Shown: positions 20,742 through 28,383 of the stretch, piece by piece | How the letters are laid out: the number at the start of each line of letters is the position of its first letter | Position numbering within the stretch: position 1 is the stretch's first letter | Assembly (NCBI RefSeq): GCF_003012055.1 | Contig: NZ_JYGE01000003.1 | Span: 62,001 to 126,000 of the forward strand | DNA: 64,000 nt | Origin: Peptostreptococcus russellii | GTDB lineage: Bacteria; Bacillota; Clostridia; Peptostreptococcales; Peptostreptococcaceae | Reading direction: 5' to 3' | Position numbers and translations under genes: made by a program | The notes under the pieces: generated by a model | Database searches by the model: none | Told to the model about the DNA's origin: nothing | What the model saw: only the letters and a program-made list of their open reading frames with translations

Positions 20742-22100
20742 ATGCTTGAAAAAGGTAAAAAACATGAGTGTGAAATAGTAGATATAGGTCAAGGTGGAGT
20801 TGGAATAGGAAAGCATAATGGCTTTACTGTATTTGTAGATTCTGCTCTTCCAGGAGAAATAGTAGATGTCAAAATTACGAAATCTAAGAAAAAATATGCT
20901 GAAGGTGTAATATCTAAGATAAAAAAAGAGTCTGATTTTAGGGTTGAAAGAGTATGTTCTATGAAGTACAGAAACTGTGGAGGATGCCAGATTCAAGAGC
21001 TTGATTATAAAAAACAGTTAGAAATAAAAACTGATGAAGTAAGACAGGATATGAAGAGAATTGGAGAGCTAGACAATATACTGATACATAACGCAATAGG
21101 AATGGAAGAGCCTTTTAGATATAGAAATAAAGCACAATTTCCAGTTCAGAAGATAGATGGAAAATTAAAGATTGGATTTTATAAAAAGAAAAGTCATGAT
21201 GTAATAGATATGGATAAATGCGTAATTCAACATGAAAAAAGTGACAAGGTAATAGAAATAGTAAGAGAGTTTATAGAAGAAAATAATATAAGTATTTATG
21301 ATGAAAAAACTAATAAAGGCTTACTTAGACATATAGTGACAAAGGTAGGCTATACTACTGGAGAAGTGATGGTAGTATTGGTTGCAAGTAAAAAAAATAT
21401 AGCAAATTTAGATAAATTAGTTGAATCACTAAAAATGAATATAGATGGTTTTAAAACATTAGTTGTAAATATAAATGATAAAAAAACGAATGTTGTTTTA
21501 GGAAGAAAAAATATAAATATATATGGAGACGGAAAAATAATTGATAACATAGGAGAATTAAAGTTTGAGATAAGTCCATTATCATTTTTCCAAGTAAATC
21601 CAGTTCAAACAGAAGTTTTGTATAATAAAGCACTTGAATATGCAAATTTATCTAAGGAAGATACAGTATTTGATATCTACTGTGGAATAGGCACAATATC
21701 TCTATTTTTAGCAGAAAAAGCAAAGAAAGTATATGGTGTAGAGATAGTGGAAGATGCCATAAATGACGCAAATAAAAATGCAAAGCTGAATGGAATAGAA
21801 AACGCAGAGTTTTTCGTGGGTAAAGCAGAAGAAGTGGTTCCAAAATTATATAAAGATGGAAAAACTGCTAATGTTGTAGTTGTAGATCCTCCAAGAAAGG
21901 GATGCGATGAAAAGGTCTTAGATACAATAGTAGAGATGGAGCCAGAGAGAATAGTATATGTGAGTTGTAACCCATCTACTTTGGCTAGAGACCTGAAGTA
22001 TCTTGATGCAAAGGGATTTATATGCAGGGAAATTCAGCCTGTTGATATGTTTCCTCATAGCGTTCATATAGAAAGTGTAGCCTTGATAGTTAAGAAGTAG
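20742..22100 (+). CDS. 23S rRNA (uracil-5-)-methyltransferase, RlmCD/RumA family
   Basis: This SAM-dependent enzyme methylates C5 of uracil in RNA, most likely 23S rRNA. It has an N-terminal TRAM domain (ECEIVDIGQGGVGIGKHNGFTVFV is split as ECEIVDIGQGG and GFTVFVDSALPGE), the Fe-S cysteines CSMKYRNCGGCQ, the SAM motif FDIYCGIGTISLFLAE, DPPRKGC, and the catalytic cysteine in VYVSCNPSTLARD. The frame opens at GTG 20691, which lacks a ribosome site; ATG 20742 with AAGGA upstream (spacing about 11 nt) gives 452 residues starting MLEKGKKHE, the usual position just before TRAM. RlmCD, RlmC, RlmD and TrmA-like members cannot be told apart confidently here. Confidence 0.88.
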   Translation: MLEKGKKHECEIVDIGQGGVGIGKHNGFTVFVDSALPGEIVDVKITKSKKKYAEGVISKIKKESDFRVERVCSMKYRNCGGCQIQELDYKKQLEIKTDEVRQDMKRIGELDNILIHNAIGMEEPFRYRNKAQFPVQKIDGKLKIGFYKKKSHDVIDMDKCVIQHEKSDKVIEIVREFIEENNISIYDEKTNKGLLRHIVTKVGYTTGEVMVVLVASKKNIANLDKLVESLKMNIDGFKTLVVNINDKKTNVVLGRKNINIYGDGKIIDNIGELKFEISPLSFFQVNPVQTEVLYNKALEYANLSKEDTVFDIYCGIGTISLFLAEKAKKVYGVEIVEDAINDANKNAKLNGIENAEFFVGKAEEVVPKLYKDGKTANVVVVDPPRKGCDEKVLDTIVEMEPERIVYVSCNPSTLARDLKYLDAKGFICREIQPVDMFPHSVHIESVALIVKK

Positions 22101-22113
22101 GGAGATATAAAAT

Positions 22114-22800
22114 ATGAATAAAATAATAATGTTAGATATAGTTTTTCAGTATGGAGATGAATTTAAGATTCTTAATCCAGTAGTTTTAATTAGTGAGAAA
22201 GACACAGTTCTAGTAGATTGTGCTTATACGGGACTTTTACCACTTATAGAAGAGGCAATGTTTCGTGAGGGAATAGATCCAAATTCTTTGACAAAGGTTC
22301 TGATCACTCATCACGATGATGATCATATCGGTGCTTTATATGAGTTAAAGGAGAAGTATCCAAATATAGAGGTTGTTTCAAGTGAAATAGAAAGTGATTA
22401 TATATCACAAAACAAAAAATCTTTGAGGTTAATACAGGCTGAGGAGATGTTAAATGAAATGCCTGAAGAGGAAAAGGAATTTGGAAGGCAGTTTTGTGAG
22501 TCCTTAAAGAAAGTTATGCCAGTTGACGTAGATATAAAAGTAAAAGATGGAGATTATTTTGATTGGGCAGGCGGATGCAGAATAATAGCTACTCCAGGTC
22601 ATATGCCAGGACATATATCACTATATTTGGAAGAGAGTAACTCAGTTGTAACTGGTGATGCAGCAGTGGTAGAGGATGGTAAGTTAGTTATAGCAAATCC
22701 ATATTTTACTTTAGACTTAGAAAAAGCTGAAGAGTCACTAAAAAAACTAAAGGATATAAAGGCAGATATATATTATTGCTACCATGGTGGTGCAATTTAA
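22114..22800 (+). CDS. Metallo-beta-lactamase fold hydrolase
   Basis: This 228-residue protein has the metallo-beta-lactamase fold, with the metal motif THHDDDHIGAL near residue 65, further ligands in TPGHMPGHISLY and TGDAAV, and a C-terminal YHGG. Such proteins are usually zinc- or iron-dependent hydrolases of the glyoxalase II type, but the substrate cannot be assigned. It begins 13 nt after the methyltransferase with GGGAGA upstream, so the two are probably cotranscribed. Confidence 0.85.
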   Translation: MNKIIMLDIVFQYGDEFKILNPVVLISEKDTVLVDCAYTGLLPLIEEAMFREGIDPNSLTKVLITHHDDDHIGALYELKEKYPNIEVVSSEIESDYISQNKKSLRLIQAEEMLNEMPEEEKEFGRQFCESLKKVMPVDVDIKVKDGDYFDWAGGCRIIATPGHMPGHISLYLEESNSVVTGDAAVVEDGKLVIANPYFTLDLEKAEESLKKLKDIKADIYYCYHGGAI

Positions 22801-22893
22801 AAATAAAATTATTTTAAATTTAGTTTTTATAAAAAATATATAAAATAATTTTGTACTCAAATTTATTAAAAGGTTAATTTAAATAACTTTTCA

Positions 22894-22928
22894 TCTAATA
22901 CTAAAATTTTTAAAACTTTAGTATTAGA
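22894..22928. other. Perfect 12-bp inverted repeat upstream of the GNAT gene
   Basis: TCTAATACTAAA (22894-22905) and TTTAGTATTAGA (22917-22928) are separated by 11 nt. No T-run follows on the + strand, so an operator or a weak bidirectional terminator are both possible. The rest of the 216-bp gap shows no gene. Confidence 0.5.
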
Positions 22929-23016
22929 AATGTCAATATATAAAAATAAGAAAAAATGTGAATAATTATTGATACTAAAATATCAGTTAATAGATAAAAT
23001 TAAAGGGGGAAAATAA

Positions 23017-23472
23017 ATGGACTATGAAATTGTTAGATTATATGATCATCCCGAAATGAAATTAAGAGCCGCTCAATGGTTTCATGAAAAATGGGATGTT
23101 CCTATAGAGGCATATCTTGAAAGTATAGAACAGTGCATTGATGAAAATTCATCTACTACTCAATGGTATATTGTTTTAGAGAATGGTGAAATAATAGCTG
23201 GCATAGGAGTAATAGAAAATGACTTCCATGATAGAAAAGATCTATCACCTAATGTATGTGCAGTGTATGTAGAAGAAGAGTATAGATGCAAAAGAATTGC
23301 TGGAGATATGCTCGAATTTGTTGCTAGTGATATGAAAAATAGAGGAGTAGATGTATTATACTTGCTGACAGAGCACATTTCTTTTTATGAAAGATATGGC
23401 TGGGAATTTCTATGTATGGTTCAAGGTGATGGAGAGGATCACGAATCTAGAATGTATATACATAGAAGTTAA
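23017..23472 (+). CDS. GNAT family N-acetyltransferase
   Basis: This 151-residue protein has the GNAT acetyl-CoA fold. The core is visible as IAGIGVIEND (beta-4), AVYVEEEYRCKRIAGDMLEFV (the acetyl-CoA-binding region, with RCKRIAG in place of the classical Q/RxxGxG/A), and the typical C-terminal FYERYGWEFL. The acceptor is unknown. AAAGGGGG precedes the ATG. It stands alone between AT-rich gaps. Confidence 0.82.
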   Translation: MDYEIVRLYDHPEMKLRAAQWFHEKWDVPIEAYLESIEQCIDENSSTTQWYIVLENGEIIAGIGVIENDFHDRKDLSPNVCAVYVEEEYRCKRIAGDMLEFVASDMKNRGVDVLYLLTEHISFYERYGWEFLCMVQGDGEDHESRMYIHRS

Positions 23473-23733
23473 AGAATTAGTTTAAAATTTTTAATAAAGT
23501 TATTAAAACAAATGTAAATACAAAGTATTATTTTTCAATCAATAATTTATAGATTTACTGTAGCTTCCATAGATTTATAAAAATATAAGACTATATAATT
23601 TATAAGTTTCTTAGAGGGTGGTTTTATACACTTAGATCAACTATAAATCTACTGAGAAAGATATGTATAGATATTATGATAAAGATAATCATCAAAATAA
23701 AAATCGATCATAATTGTATAGTGAGGTATATTT

Positions 23734-23860
23734 ATGAGGGAAATAAATATAGGAAGCACAATAGTTAAAAATAGGAAATAAAAAACATAATTCAAAAGTA
23801 GTTAGTAAAGCATATAAGAGTATCCAAGTCTTTTATTTCCAAGTGAGTAAAGAATTAAAC
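23734..23860 (+). pseudogene. Decayed XRE-type HTH regulator, N-terminal remnant
   Basis: After GTGAGG and an ATG at 23734, the DNA encodes MREINIGSTIVKNRK and then a stop (23779-23781). Shifting the frame by two bases at 23781 continues as KNIIQK, stop, LVKHIRVSKSFISK, stop, VKN. Read together this matches the start of XRE/Cro regulators (family pattern: I-T-Q-x-E-L-A-x-x-I-G-V-S-K-x-x-I-S-K-W). It carries one frameshift, one stop in place of the expected E codon, and TGA in place of the expected W codon. The rest of the gene is not recognisable. The assignment comes from pattern reading only. Confidence 0.65.
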
Positions 23861-23943
23861 AAAAAAATATATAAAAAATATCAAGAAGAAAGTAGTAAAA
23901 ATATTTAATTTAAAATCTAAAAACAATAAAATTGCAATAGTAT

Positions 23944-23996
23944 AAGCCATATCTATAGATAAAAACTATAGGTGTGGCTTTATATATTTTATTTTT
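23944..23996 (+). terminator. Intrinsic terminator in the gap after the GNAT gene and HTH remnant
   Basis: AAGCCATATCTATAG (23944-23958) pairs with CTATAGGTGTGGCTT (23966-23980) with two G-U pairs, followed by a T-rich tail. Apart from this and the HTH remnant, the 618-bp gap (23473-24090) is AT-rich with no gene. Confidence 0.88.
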
Positions 23997-24046
23997 GACT
24001 TAATAAGTATTTAATAAATAAAAAACGTTTTATTACTTTTTATTTA

Positions 24047-24055
24047 TGATATAAT
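24047..24055 (+). promoter_or_regulatory. Extended -10 promoter of the YdjY-like gene
   Basis: TGATATAAT (24047-24055) is an extended -10 element. No good -35 is seen at the usual spacing. Initiation would be near 24062. Confidence 0.5.
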
Positions 24056-24090
24056 TACAAAAGATATAAATTATTAGGAGGCGCTTTGTA

Positions 24091-24786
24091 ATGAAAATAA
24101 ATAAAAAGGTATTAGCAGGGGTATTATGCTTGTCTTTAGTAGCTGCTGTAGGTTGTGGTCAGGAAAAGACTGTTGACAGTTCAAGCTCACAAAAACAAGA
24201 ACAAAAAAAGGCTGCAGATGAGATAGCAGGTGTATCTCTAGATCAACCAATTAAGGTTGATAAGGAAGCAAAGACAGTAACAGTATTGACTAAGGTTAAT
24301 GGGAAGTATTTCAATGAAGCTACTCGTCATGCTTCAGTTTTTAGTGAAGGTTCAAATGGAACAAAGTCAGTATTTACATCTTATGGAACTCCAGAAGATT
24401 TTTTACAAGGGCTGCTTGATATAGGGGCAGAAGCAGGAAATAATATGACTCCAGAAAACGCAACAGAAACAACTGTTGAAGGTTCTCCAATAAAAATGGA
24501 AGTAACTTGGGCAGGTGCAGATAAGACTTATGATGTTAATGAAGTTATAAAAGACAGTAATGGAAAAAAGATCGACTTCAAATTTGGTGGAAACTTAGAG
24601 AGAGCTAAAAATAAAAAGACAGGTTGTCTTACTTGTTTAGACAGTTGTCCAGTAGGCATAGTATCAAATGCTGCCTATACTTATGGTGCTGTGGAAAAGA
24701 GAAATGAAGTAACTTTCACAGGGAATGCAGATGTATTGCCAGAAGATGGAACATATGTAGCAACTATTTATAGCATATCAAAATAA
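24091..24786 (+). CDS. YdjY-like Fe-S-type lipoprotein
   Basis: This predicted exported lipoprotein has a signal peptide (KKVLAGVLCLSLVAAVGC) whose lipobox cysteine is residue 22, then a Ser/Gln/Lys linker, then a YdjY-like domain (PIKVDKEAKTVTVLTKVNGKYF, RHASVF, VTWAGADKTYDVNEVIKD). A cysteine cluster GCLTCLDSCPVG near residue 180 (CX2CX3CP) resembles a half ferredoxin motif and could bind an Fe-S cluster or metal outside the membrane. GGAGG lies 9 nt before the ATG. It is followed by two VTT membrane proteins; in E. coli a YdjY protein likewise lies between VTT proteins YdjX and YdjZ. The function is unknown. Confidence 0.75.
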   Translation: MKINKKVLAGVLCLSLVAAVGCGQEKTVDSSSSQKQEQKKAADEIAGVSLDQPIKVDKEAKTVTVLTKVNGKYFNEATRHASVFSEGSNGTKSVFTSYGTPEDFLQGLLDIGAEAGNNMTPENATETTVEGSPIKMEVTWAGADKTYDVNEVIKDSNGKKIDFKFGGNLERAKNKKTGCLTCLDSCPVGIVSNAAYTYGAVEKRNEVTFTGNADVLPEDGTYVATIYSISK

Positions 24787-24791
24787 TTTAT

Positions 24792-24821
24792 AAACCATAG
24801 TCTTTAGGCTATGGTTTTATA
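24792..24821 (+). terminator. Hairpin after the YdjY-like gene
   Basis: AAACCATAG (24792-24800) pairs with CTATGGTTT (24809-24817), followed only by TATA-rich sequence. It is a weak terminator or attenuator, and readthrough into the VTT genes is plausible. Confidence 0.6.
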
Positions 24822-24851
24822 GTAGGAAGAAATTAGAAAGGAAGTGTTGAA

Positions 24852-26057
24852 TTGAAGAAGTTAAGATCATTGTTTTACTATACTACAACAGGTATGGCTT
24901 TGGGATATTTGTTGTGTACGCTATTATTTTTCAGTGTTAGTCTAGAGATGATGGTGGGGTTAAATTTAGTCATGTATATATCAGTAGGCTTTGGAATAAT
25001 GCTTGGAATAGCCTATAATAGAATTAATTTTAGATATTTGTTCTTTATTTTTGAAGGACTTGTATTAGCAATTTCACTTGCAACAGGTAGATTGGTTAAT
25101 ATATTATATATAACAAAGGAAAGCTTAAATTTAGATGTGCCTGTAAGCAATATAAAAATAGGATTCATAATAGGATTTATAATAGTTAATGCAGTAAATA
25201 TATATATAGTGGCTACACTTAAAAAATATCAAACTGTATTAACTAAGGAAGAAAGAAAAGCAAAAAAGTCAGAAGAAAAGAAATTGAGTGACTTGAGAGA
25301 GGAAAAAACGCCAGAAGAAATCGCTAAGATAAAGAGTAGGAGAAAGAAGCAGAGAATAATTGCTTTAGCTTTAATAGTTTTATCTCTAGGAATATATTTT
25401 GTTAGTCCTAAGGTAAATAATACTATAAATCATGCTTTTGCAATACTTTCTCAGTTGGATACTCACGCGGTAATAGAGTATATTAGATCATATGGAAGTA
25501 TGGCAGCGGTTATATCATTTATACTGATGATTTTACAGTCAGTAGCAGCTCCAATACCAGCATTTTTAATAACATTAGCAAATGCATCAATATTTGGTTG
25601 GGTAAAGGGTGCTCTTTTATCATGGTCATCAGCTATGGCAGGTGCTGCACTTTGTTTCTTTATAGCAAGAGCATTAGGAAGAGATGTTGTTGAAAAGCTT
25701 ACAAGCAGAGGGGCAATGGAAGGCATAGATGTATTTTTTGAAAGATATGGTAAATATACAATATTAGTTTGTAGATTACTACCTTTTGTTTCATTTGACT
25801 TTGTCAGCTATGCAGCAGGACTTACAAATATGAGTTTCTGGTCATTCTTTATAGCTACTGGAATAGGACAGTTACCAGCGACTTTGGTTTATTCTTATGT
25901 TGGAGGATCACTTACAGGTGGTGCACAGAAGTTATTTATAGGTCTTTTGGTATTGTTTGCACTATCAATAGTAATAGGTATTATGAAAAAAGTATACGAT
26001 GATAAGCATAAGGCAGTAAAGGAAGCTGAAGCAAGTCAAAGTAGTATAGATAAATAA
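24852..26057 (+). CDS. VTT/TVP38-family membrane protein with N-terminal membrane extension
   Basis: The C-terminal half is a VTT (DedA-like/TVP38) domain, recognised from LQSVAAPIPAFLITLANASIFG, AGAALCFFIARALGRD and CRLLPFVSFDFVSYAAGLT. The N-terminal ~125 residues add about four further membrane segments, joined to the VTT domain by a highly charged stretch (residues about 130-172) expected to be cytosolic. At 401 residues it is much longer than a simple VTT protein (about 200-230). The start is TTG at 24852, with AAAGGA 9 nt upstream. VTT proteins are linked to lipid scrambling or transport and membrane homeostasis; the specific role here is unknown. Confidence 0.85.
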   Translation: MKKLRSLFYYTTTGMALGYLLCTLLFFSVSLEMMVGLNLVMYISVGFGIMLGIAYNRINFRYLFFIFEGLVLAISLATGRLVNILYITKESLNLDVPVSNIKIGFIIGFIIVNAVNIYIVATLKKYQTVLTKEERKAKKSEEKKLSDLREEKTPEEIAKIKSRRKKQRIIALALIVLSLGIYFVSPKVNNTINHAFAILSQLDTHAVIEYIRSYGSMAAVISFILMILQSVAAPIPAFLITLANASIFGWVKGALLSWSSAMAGAALCFFIARALGRDVVEKLTSRGAMEGIDVFFERYGKYTILVCRLLPFVSFDFVSYAAGLTNMSFWSFFIATGIGQLPATLVYSYVGGSLTGGAQKLFIGLLVLFALSIVIGIMKKVYDDKHKAVKEAEASQSSIDK

Positions 26058-26065
26058 AGAAATTG

Positions 26066-26091
26066 AAGCAATTTTTACTCTTGCTTTTATA
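26066..26091 (+). terminator. Weak hairpin between the two VTT genes
   Basis: AAGCAA (26066-26071) pairs with TTGCTT (26081-26086), followed by TTATATATTT. The stem is short, so partial readthrough is likely. Confidence 0.35.
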
Positions 26092-26143
26092 TATTTATGT
26101 GTAAATCTATGGTGAGATTTTATAATACAGAAAAGGTTATATT

Positions 26144-26809
26144 ATGTCAAAAAAATTAAAACAAAAAATTCTTATAATCTCTATGATTATAGTATTTATA
26201 TTAATATACAAGGTCTTTTTACAGGGCATTACAGCTCAAAGTATTAGAGATTGGGTTTCTGGATTTGGAGTAATGGCTCCAATAGCTTATATATTTGTTT
26301 GGGCTATTTTACCTATATTTTTCTTTCCAGTACCAGTGCTTGCTTTAGCTGGTGGCTTATCATTTGGTCTTGTGGATGGAACGATTTATACTCTTATTGG
26401 AGCTATGGTAAATAGTAGTCTAATGTTTCTTTTAGCAAATATACTAGCAAAAGATATGGTGAGCAAGTATCTTGAAGATAAACTGCCAGATAAATGGTGG
26501 GATAGATTCCAAAGTGCAGATGGAAAAGAAGGATTTTTGATAGTTCTTATATGCAGATTGATACCTATTATGCCATATAATGTAATAAATTATGTATCAG
26601 GTCTTACAAAAATAAGATTTAGTAATTACTTTTTGGCAACTTTGATAGGTATATTCCCAGGAACTGTAATTTTCCTAAATGTAGGTGATAAAATTTTGGA
26701 CGTGAAATCGCCAGAGTTTATAATGTCTATAGTATTTGTAGTGATTCTTACAGTTGTATCTGTAGTCTTAGGTAAATATGTTTCAAAGAAATCTGAAAGA
26801 AATCGCTAA
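26144..26809 (+). CDS. VTT/TVP38-family membrane protein
   Basis: This 221-residue polytopic membrane protein is a standard VTT-domain protein. It has an N-terminal membrane helix, the segment FPVPVLALAGGLSFGLVDG near residue 65, CRLIPIMPYNVINYVSGLT near 145 (the family's R-x-x-P-x-x-x-x-x-x-N/D-Y-x-x-G pattern) and a terminal helix. It forms a pair with the preceding longer VTT protein and belongs to the YdjY-VTT-VTT set. AAAAGG precedes the ATG. Confidence 0.87.
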   Translation: MSKKLKQKILIISMIIVFILIYKVFLQGITAQSIRDWVSGFGVMAPIAYIFVWAILPIFFFPVPVLALAGGLSFGLVDGTIYTLIGAMVNSSLMFLLANILAKDMVSKYLEDKLPDKWWDRFQSADGKEGFLIVLICRLIPIMPYNVINYVSGLTKIRFSNYFLATLIGIFPGTVIFLNVGDKILDVKSPEFIMSIVFVVILTVVSVVLGKYVSKKSERNR

Positions 26810-26887
26810 GTAATAGATGCTAATTGAAAATACTATAATCAAAGAAAGTTAATTATAGTTAGATATTTCGAATTTTATTCGGATAAT

Positions 26888-26918
26888 AAATCCCCATAAC
26901 TATGGGGATTTTATTTTA
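26888..26918 (+). terminator. Intrinsic terminator after the second VTT gene
   Basis: AAATCCCCAT (26888-26897) pairs with ATGGGGATTT (26902-26911) around AACT and is followed by TTATTTTA. It ends less than 20 nt before the next gene's start, so it may act as an attenuator for that gene. Confidence 0.85.
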
Positions 26919-26934
26919 TAGCTAAGGAGAAAAA

Positions 26935-27927
26935 ATGGATAAAATGATTTCAAAAGAATGTATACACTGTAATAGATGTAAAAAAAATTGTGATTTTCTA
27001 AAAAAATATGATTTAGATTTGATGGCTTTTGAAGAAAGAGAGGACCTTGCATATAATTGTTTTATGTGTGGTAAATGTAAGATTGTATGCCCAAAAGATA
27101 TAGATGGCAGAGAGATAGCTCAAAAACTTAGAGATGAAACTGTTAAAAAGAACAATGGAAAACTTTCTGATAAGGGATATGGCGGAATTGTATTCGAAAA
27201 GAAAAACTATATATTTAAAAACTATAAAAGTGCAGTAAAAAGTGAAAAAGAGAACGAAGTAAATACAGCTATATTTACTGGATGTAACTTTTTATCATAT
27301 ACTCCTAATACAGCAAATAAATTGATAGAAATAATGGATGAAAATGAGATTGGTGTTATTTTTGATTGTTGTGGAAAGCCAATTTATGAACTCGGTTTAA
27401 AGGATGATGCCGAGAAAATAATAGAAAAGATAAATAAAAATCTTAAAGAAAAAAATATAAGTAGATTGATTATGGTTTGTCCGAACTGTTATTATTACCT
27501 AAAAGGTAAGTTGGACGTAGAAATGATAGATATATACACTCTATTAAATGACCTAGGAATAGGTAAAAAGTTGGATAGAGAAGCTCTTATGTTTAGACCT
27601 TGTCCAGATAGAGAGACAGAAGAGTTACTAGAAAAGATTACTCCTTTTATGATTGATGGTAAAATTGAAAAATTAAATGAACAGTGTTGTGGTGCTGGTG
27701 GATGTGCATCTGTAAAAGAAGCAGAAGTATCAAAGGGATTTAGAATAGACATAAAATCTCAGGCAAAAGATGAAAAAGTATATACATACTGCTCTACATG
27801 CACAGGATTTTTTAAAAGTGAAGGTGTAAATATTAAGCATGTTCTAAGTGAAATTTTAGATGTAGATGAAAAAAATACTGGAAATTCCCTTATGAATAGA
27901 TTGAAGTATAAATTTTATAGGAAGTAG
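26935..27927 (+). CDS. Fe-S oxidoreductase with two CCG domains (HdrB/GlpC-like)
   Basis: This 330-residue cytosolic protein has two N-terminal [4Fe-4S] motifs (CIHCNRCKKNC and CFMCGKCKIVCP) followed by two cysteine-rich CCG-type domains, seen as FDCCGKP with CPNC and as QCCGAGGC with CSTC. This layout matches the heterodisulfide-reductase subunit HdrB/HdrD and GlpC/LutA group, which pass electrons to disulfide-type or quinone acceptors. The second CCG motif is CCGAGG, as in HdrB. AAGGAGA precedes the ATG. It directly follows the YdjY/VTT genes and could supply electrons to them; that link is inference from proximity. Confidence 0.85.
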   Translation: MDKMISKECIHCNRCKKNCDFLKKYDLDLMAFEEREDLAYNCFMCGKCKIVCPKDIDGREIAQKLRDETVKKNNGKLSDKGYGGIVFEKKNYIFKNYKSAVKSEKENEVNTAIFTGCNFLSYTPNTANKLIEIMDENEIGVIFDCCGKPIYELGLKDDAEKIIEKINKNLKEKNISRLIMVCPNCYYYLKGKLDVEMIDIYTLLNDLGIGKKLDREALMFRPCPDRETEELLEKITPFMIDGKIEKLNEQCCGAGGCASVKEAEVSKGFRIDIKSQAKDEKVYTYCSTCTGFFKSEGVNIKHVLSEILDVDEKNTGNSLMNRLKYKFYRK

Positions 27928-28104
27928 GCTTTTTCTATTACTTTATAAGAGCTTACAAAAATAGTTTAACTAGAATTTGAAAATTTAATTCTTAAATATA
28001 TTATTTAAAATATAACTTAAAACAAAGATAAAGATTTAGAAAGTAAAGATAGAATTTGTGAGAATATATTGAATTTTATAAAATTAAAATACTAATATGC
28101 CAAT

Positions 28105-28142
28105 AAATAAAAAGTGTAGATATATATCTACACTTTTTATTT
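28105..28142. terminator. Strong bidirectional terminator
   Basis: An 18-bp perfect inverted repeat (arms 28105-28122 and 28125-28142) has AGTGTAGATA at its core, with A-runs on the left and T-runs on the right. It separates the Fe-S gene from the MoxR gene. The rest of the 453-bp gap holds a promoter and a structured ribosome site. Confidence 0.88.
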
Positions 28143-28143
28143 G

Positions 28144-28172
28144 TTGATTTTGCTATTGCTTTTGTATATAAT
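28144..28172 (+). promoter_or_regulatory. Promoter of the MoxR-VWA operon
   Basis: TTGATT (28144-28149) and TATAAT (28167-28172) are separated by 17 nt. The predicted start near 28179 gives a 200-nt leader. Confidence 0.6.
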
Positions 28173-28338
28173 AAAGTTTGTGCAAAATTATATTACTAAT
28201 CATATATAAGCTAATTATAGAGCTTAAATTTGGGTATAATACTATGATAATGATAATTCAATTCAATTAAAATGATGAGTATTTTCTATTATTTTAAATA
28301 AGATAGATCGGGATAATTTATAAAAAAGAATATTTGAA

Positions 28339-28383
28339 AGGAGGAGGGGAGATTAAGTATAAAATCTCGCCCCTGATATTATG
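28339..28383 (+). promoter_or_regulatory. Ribosome site with hairpin between SD and AUG (MoxR gene)
   Basis: AGGAGG (28339-28344) is followed without a gap by the hairpin arms AGGGGAGATT (28345-28354) and AATCTCGCCCCT (28363-28374, with a 2-nt bulge), then GATATT, then AUG at 28381. Linear SD-AUG spacing is 36 nt, but 6 nt if the hairpin forms. An in-frame TAA at 28360 and the absence of ATG, GTG or TTG after it rule out a nearer start. Confidence 0.65.
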
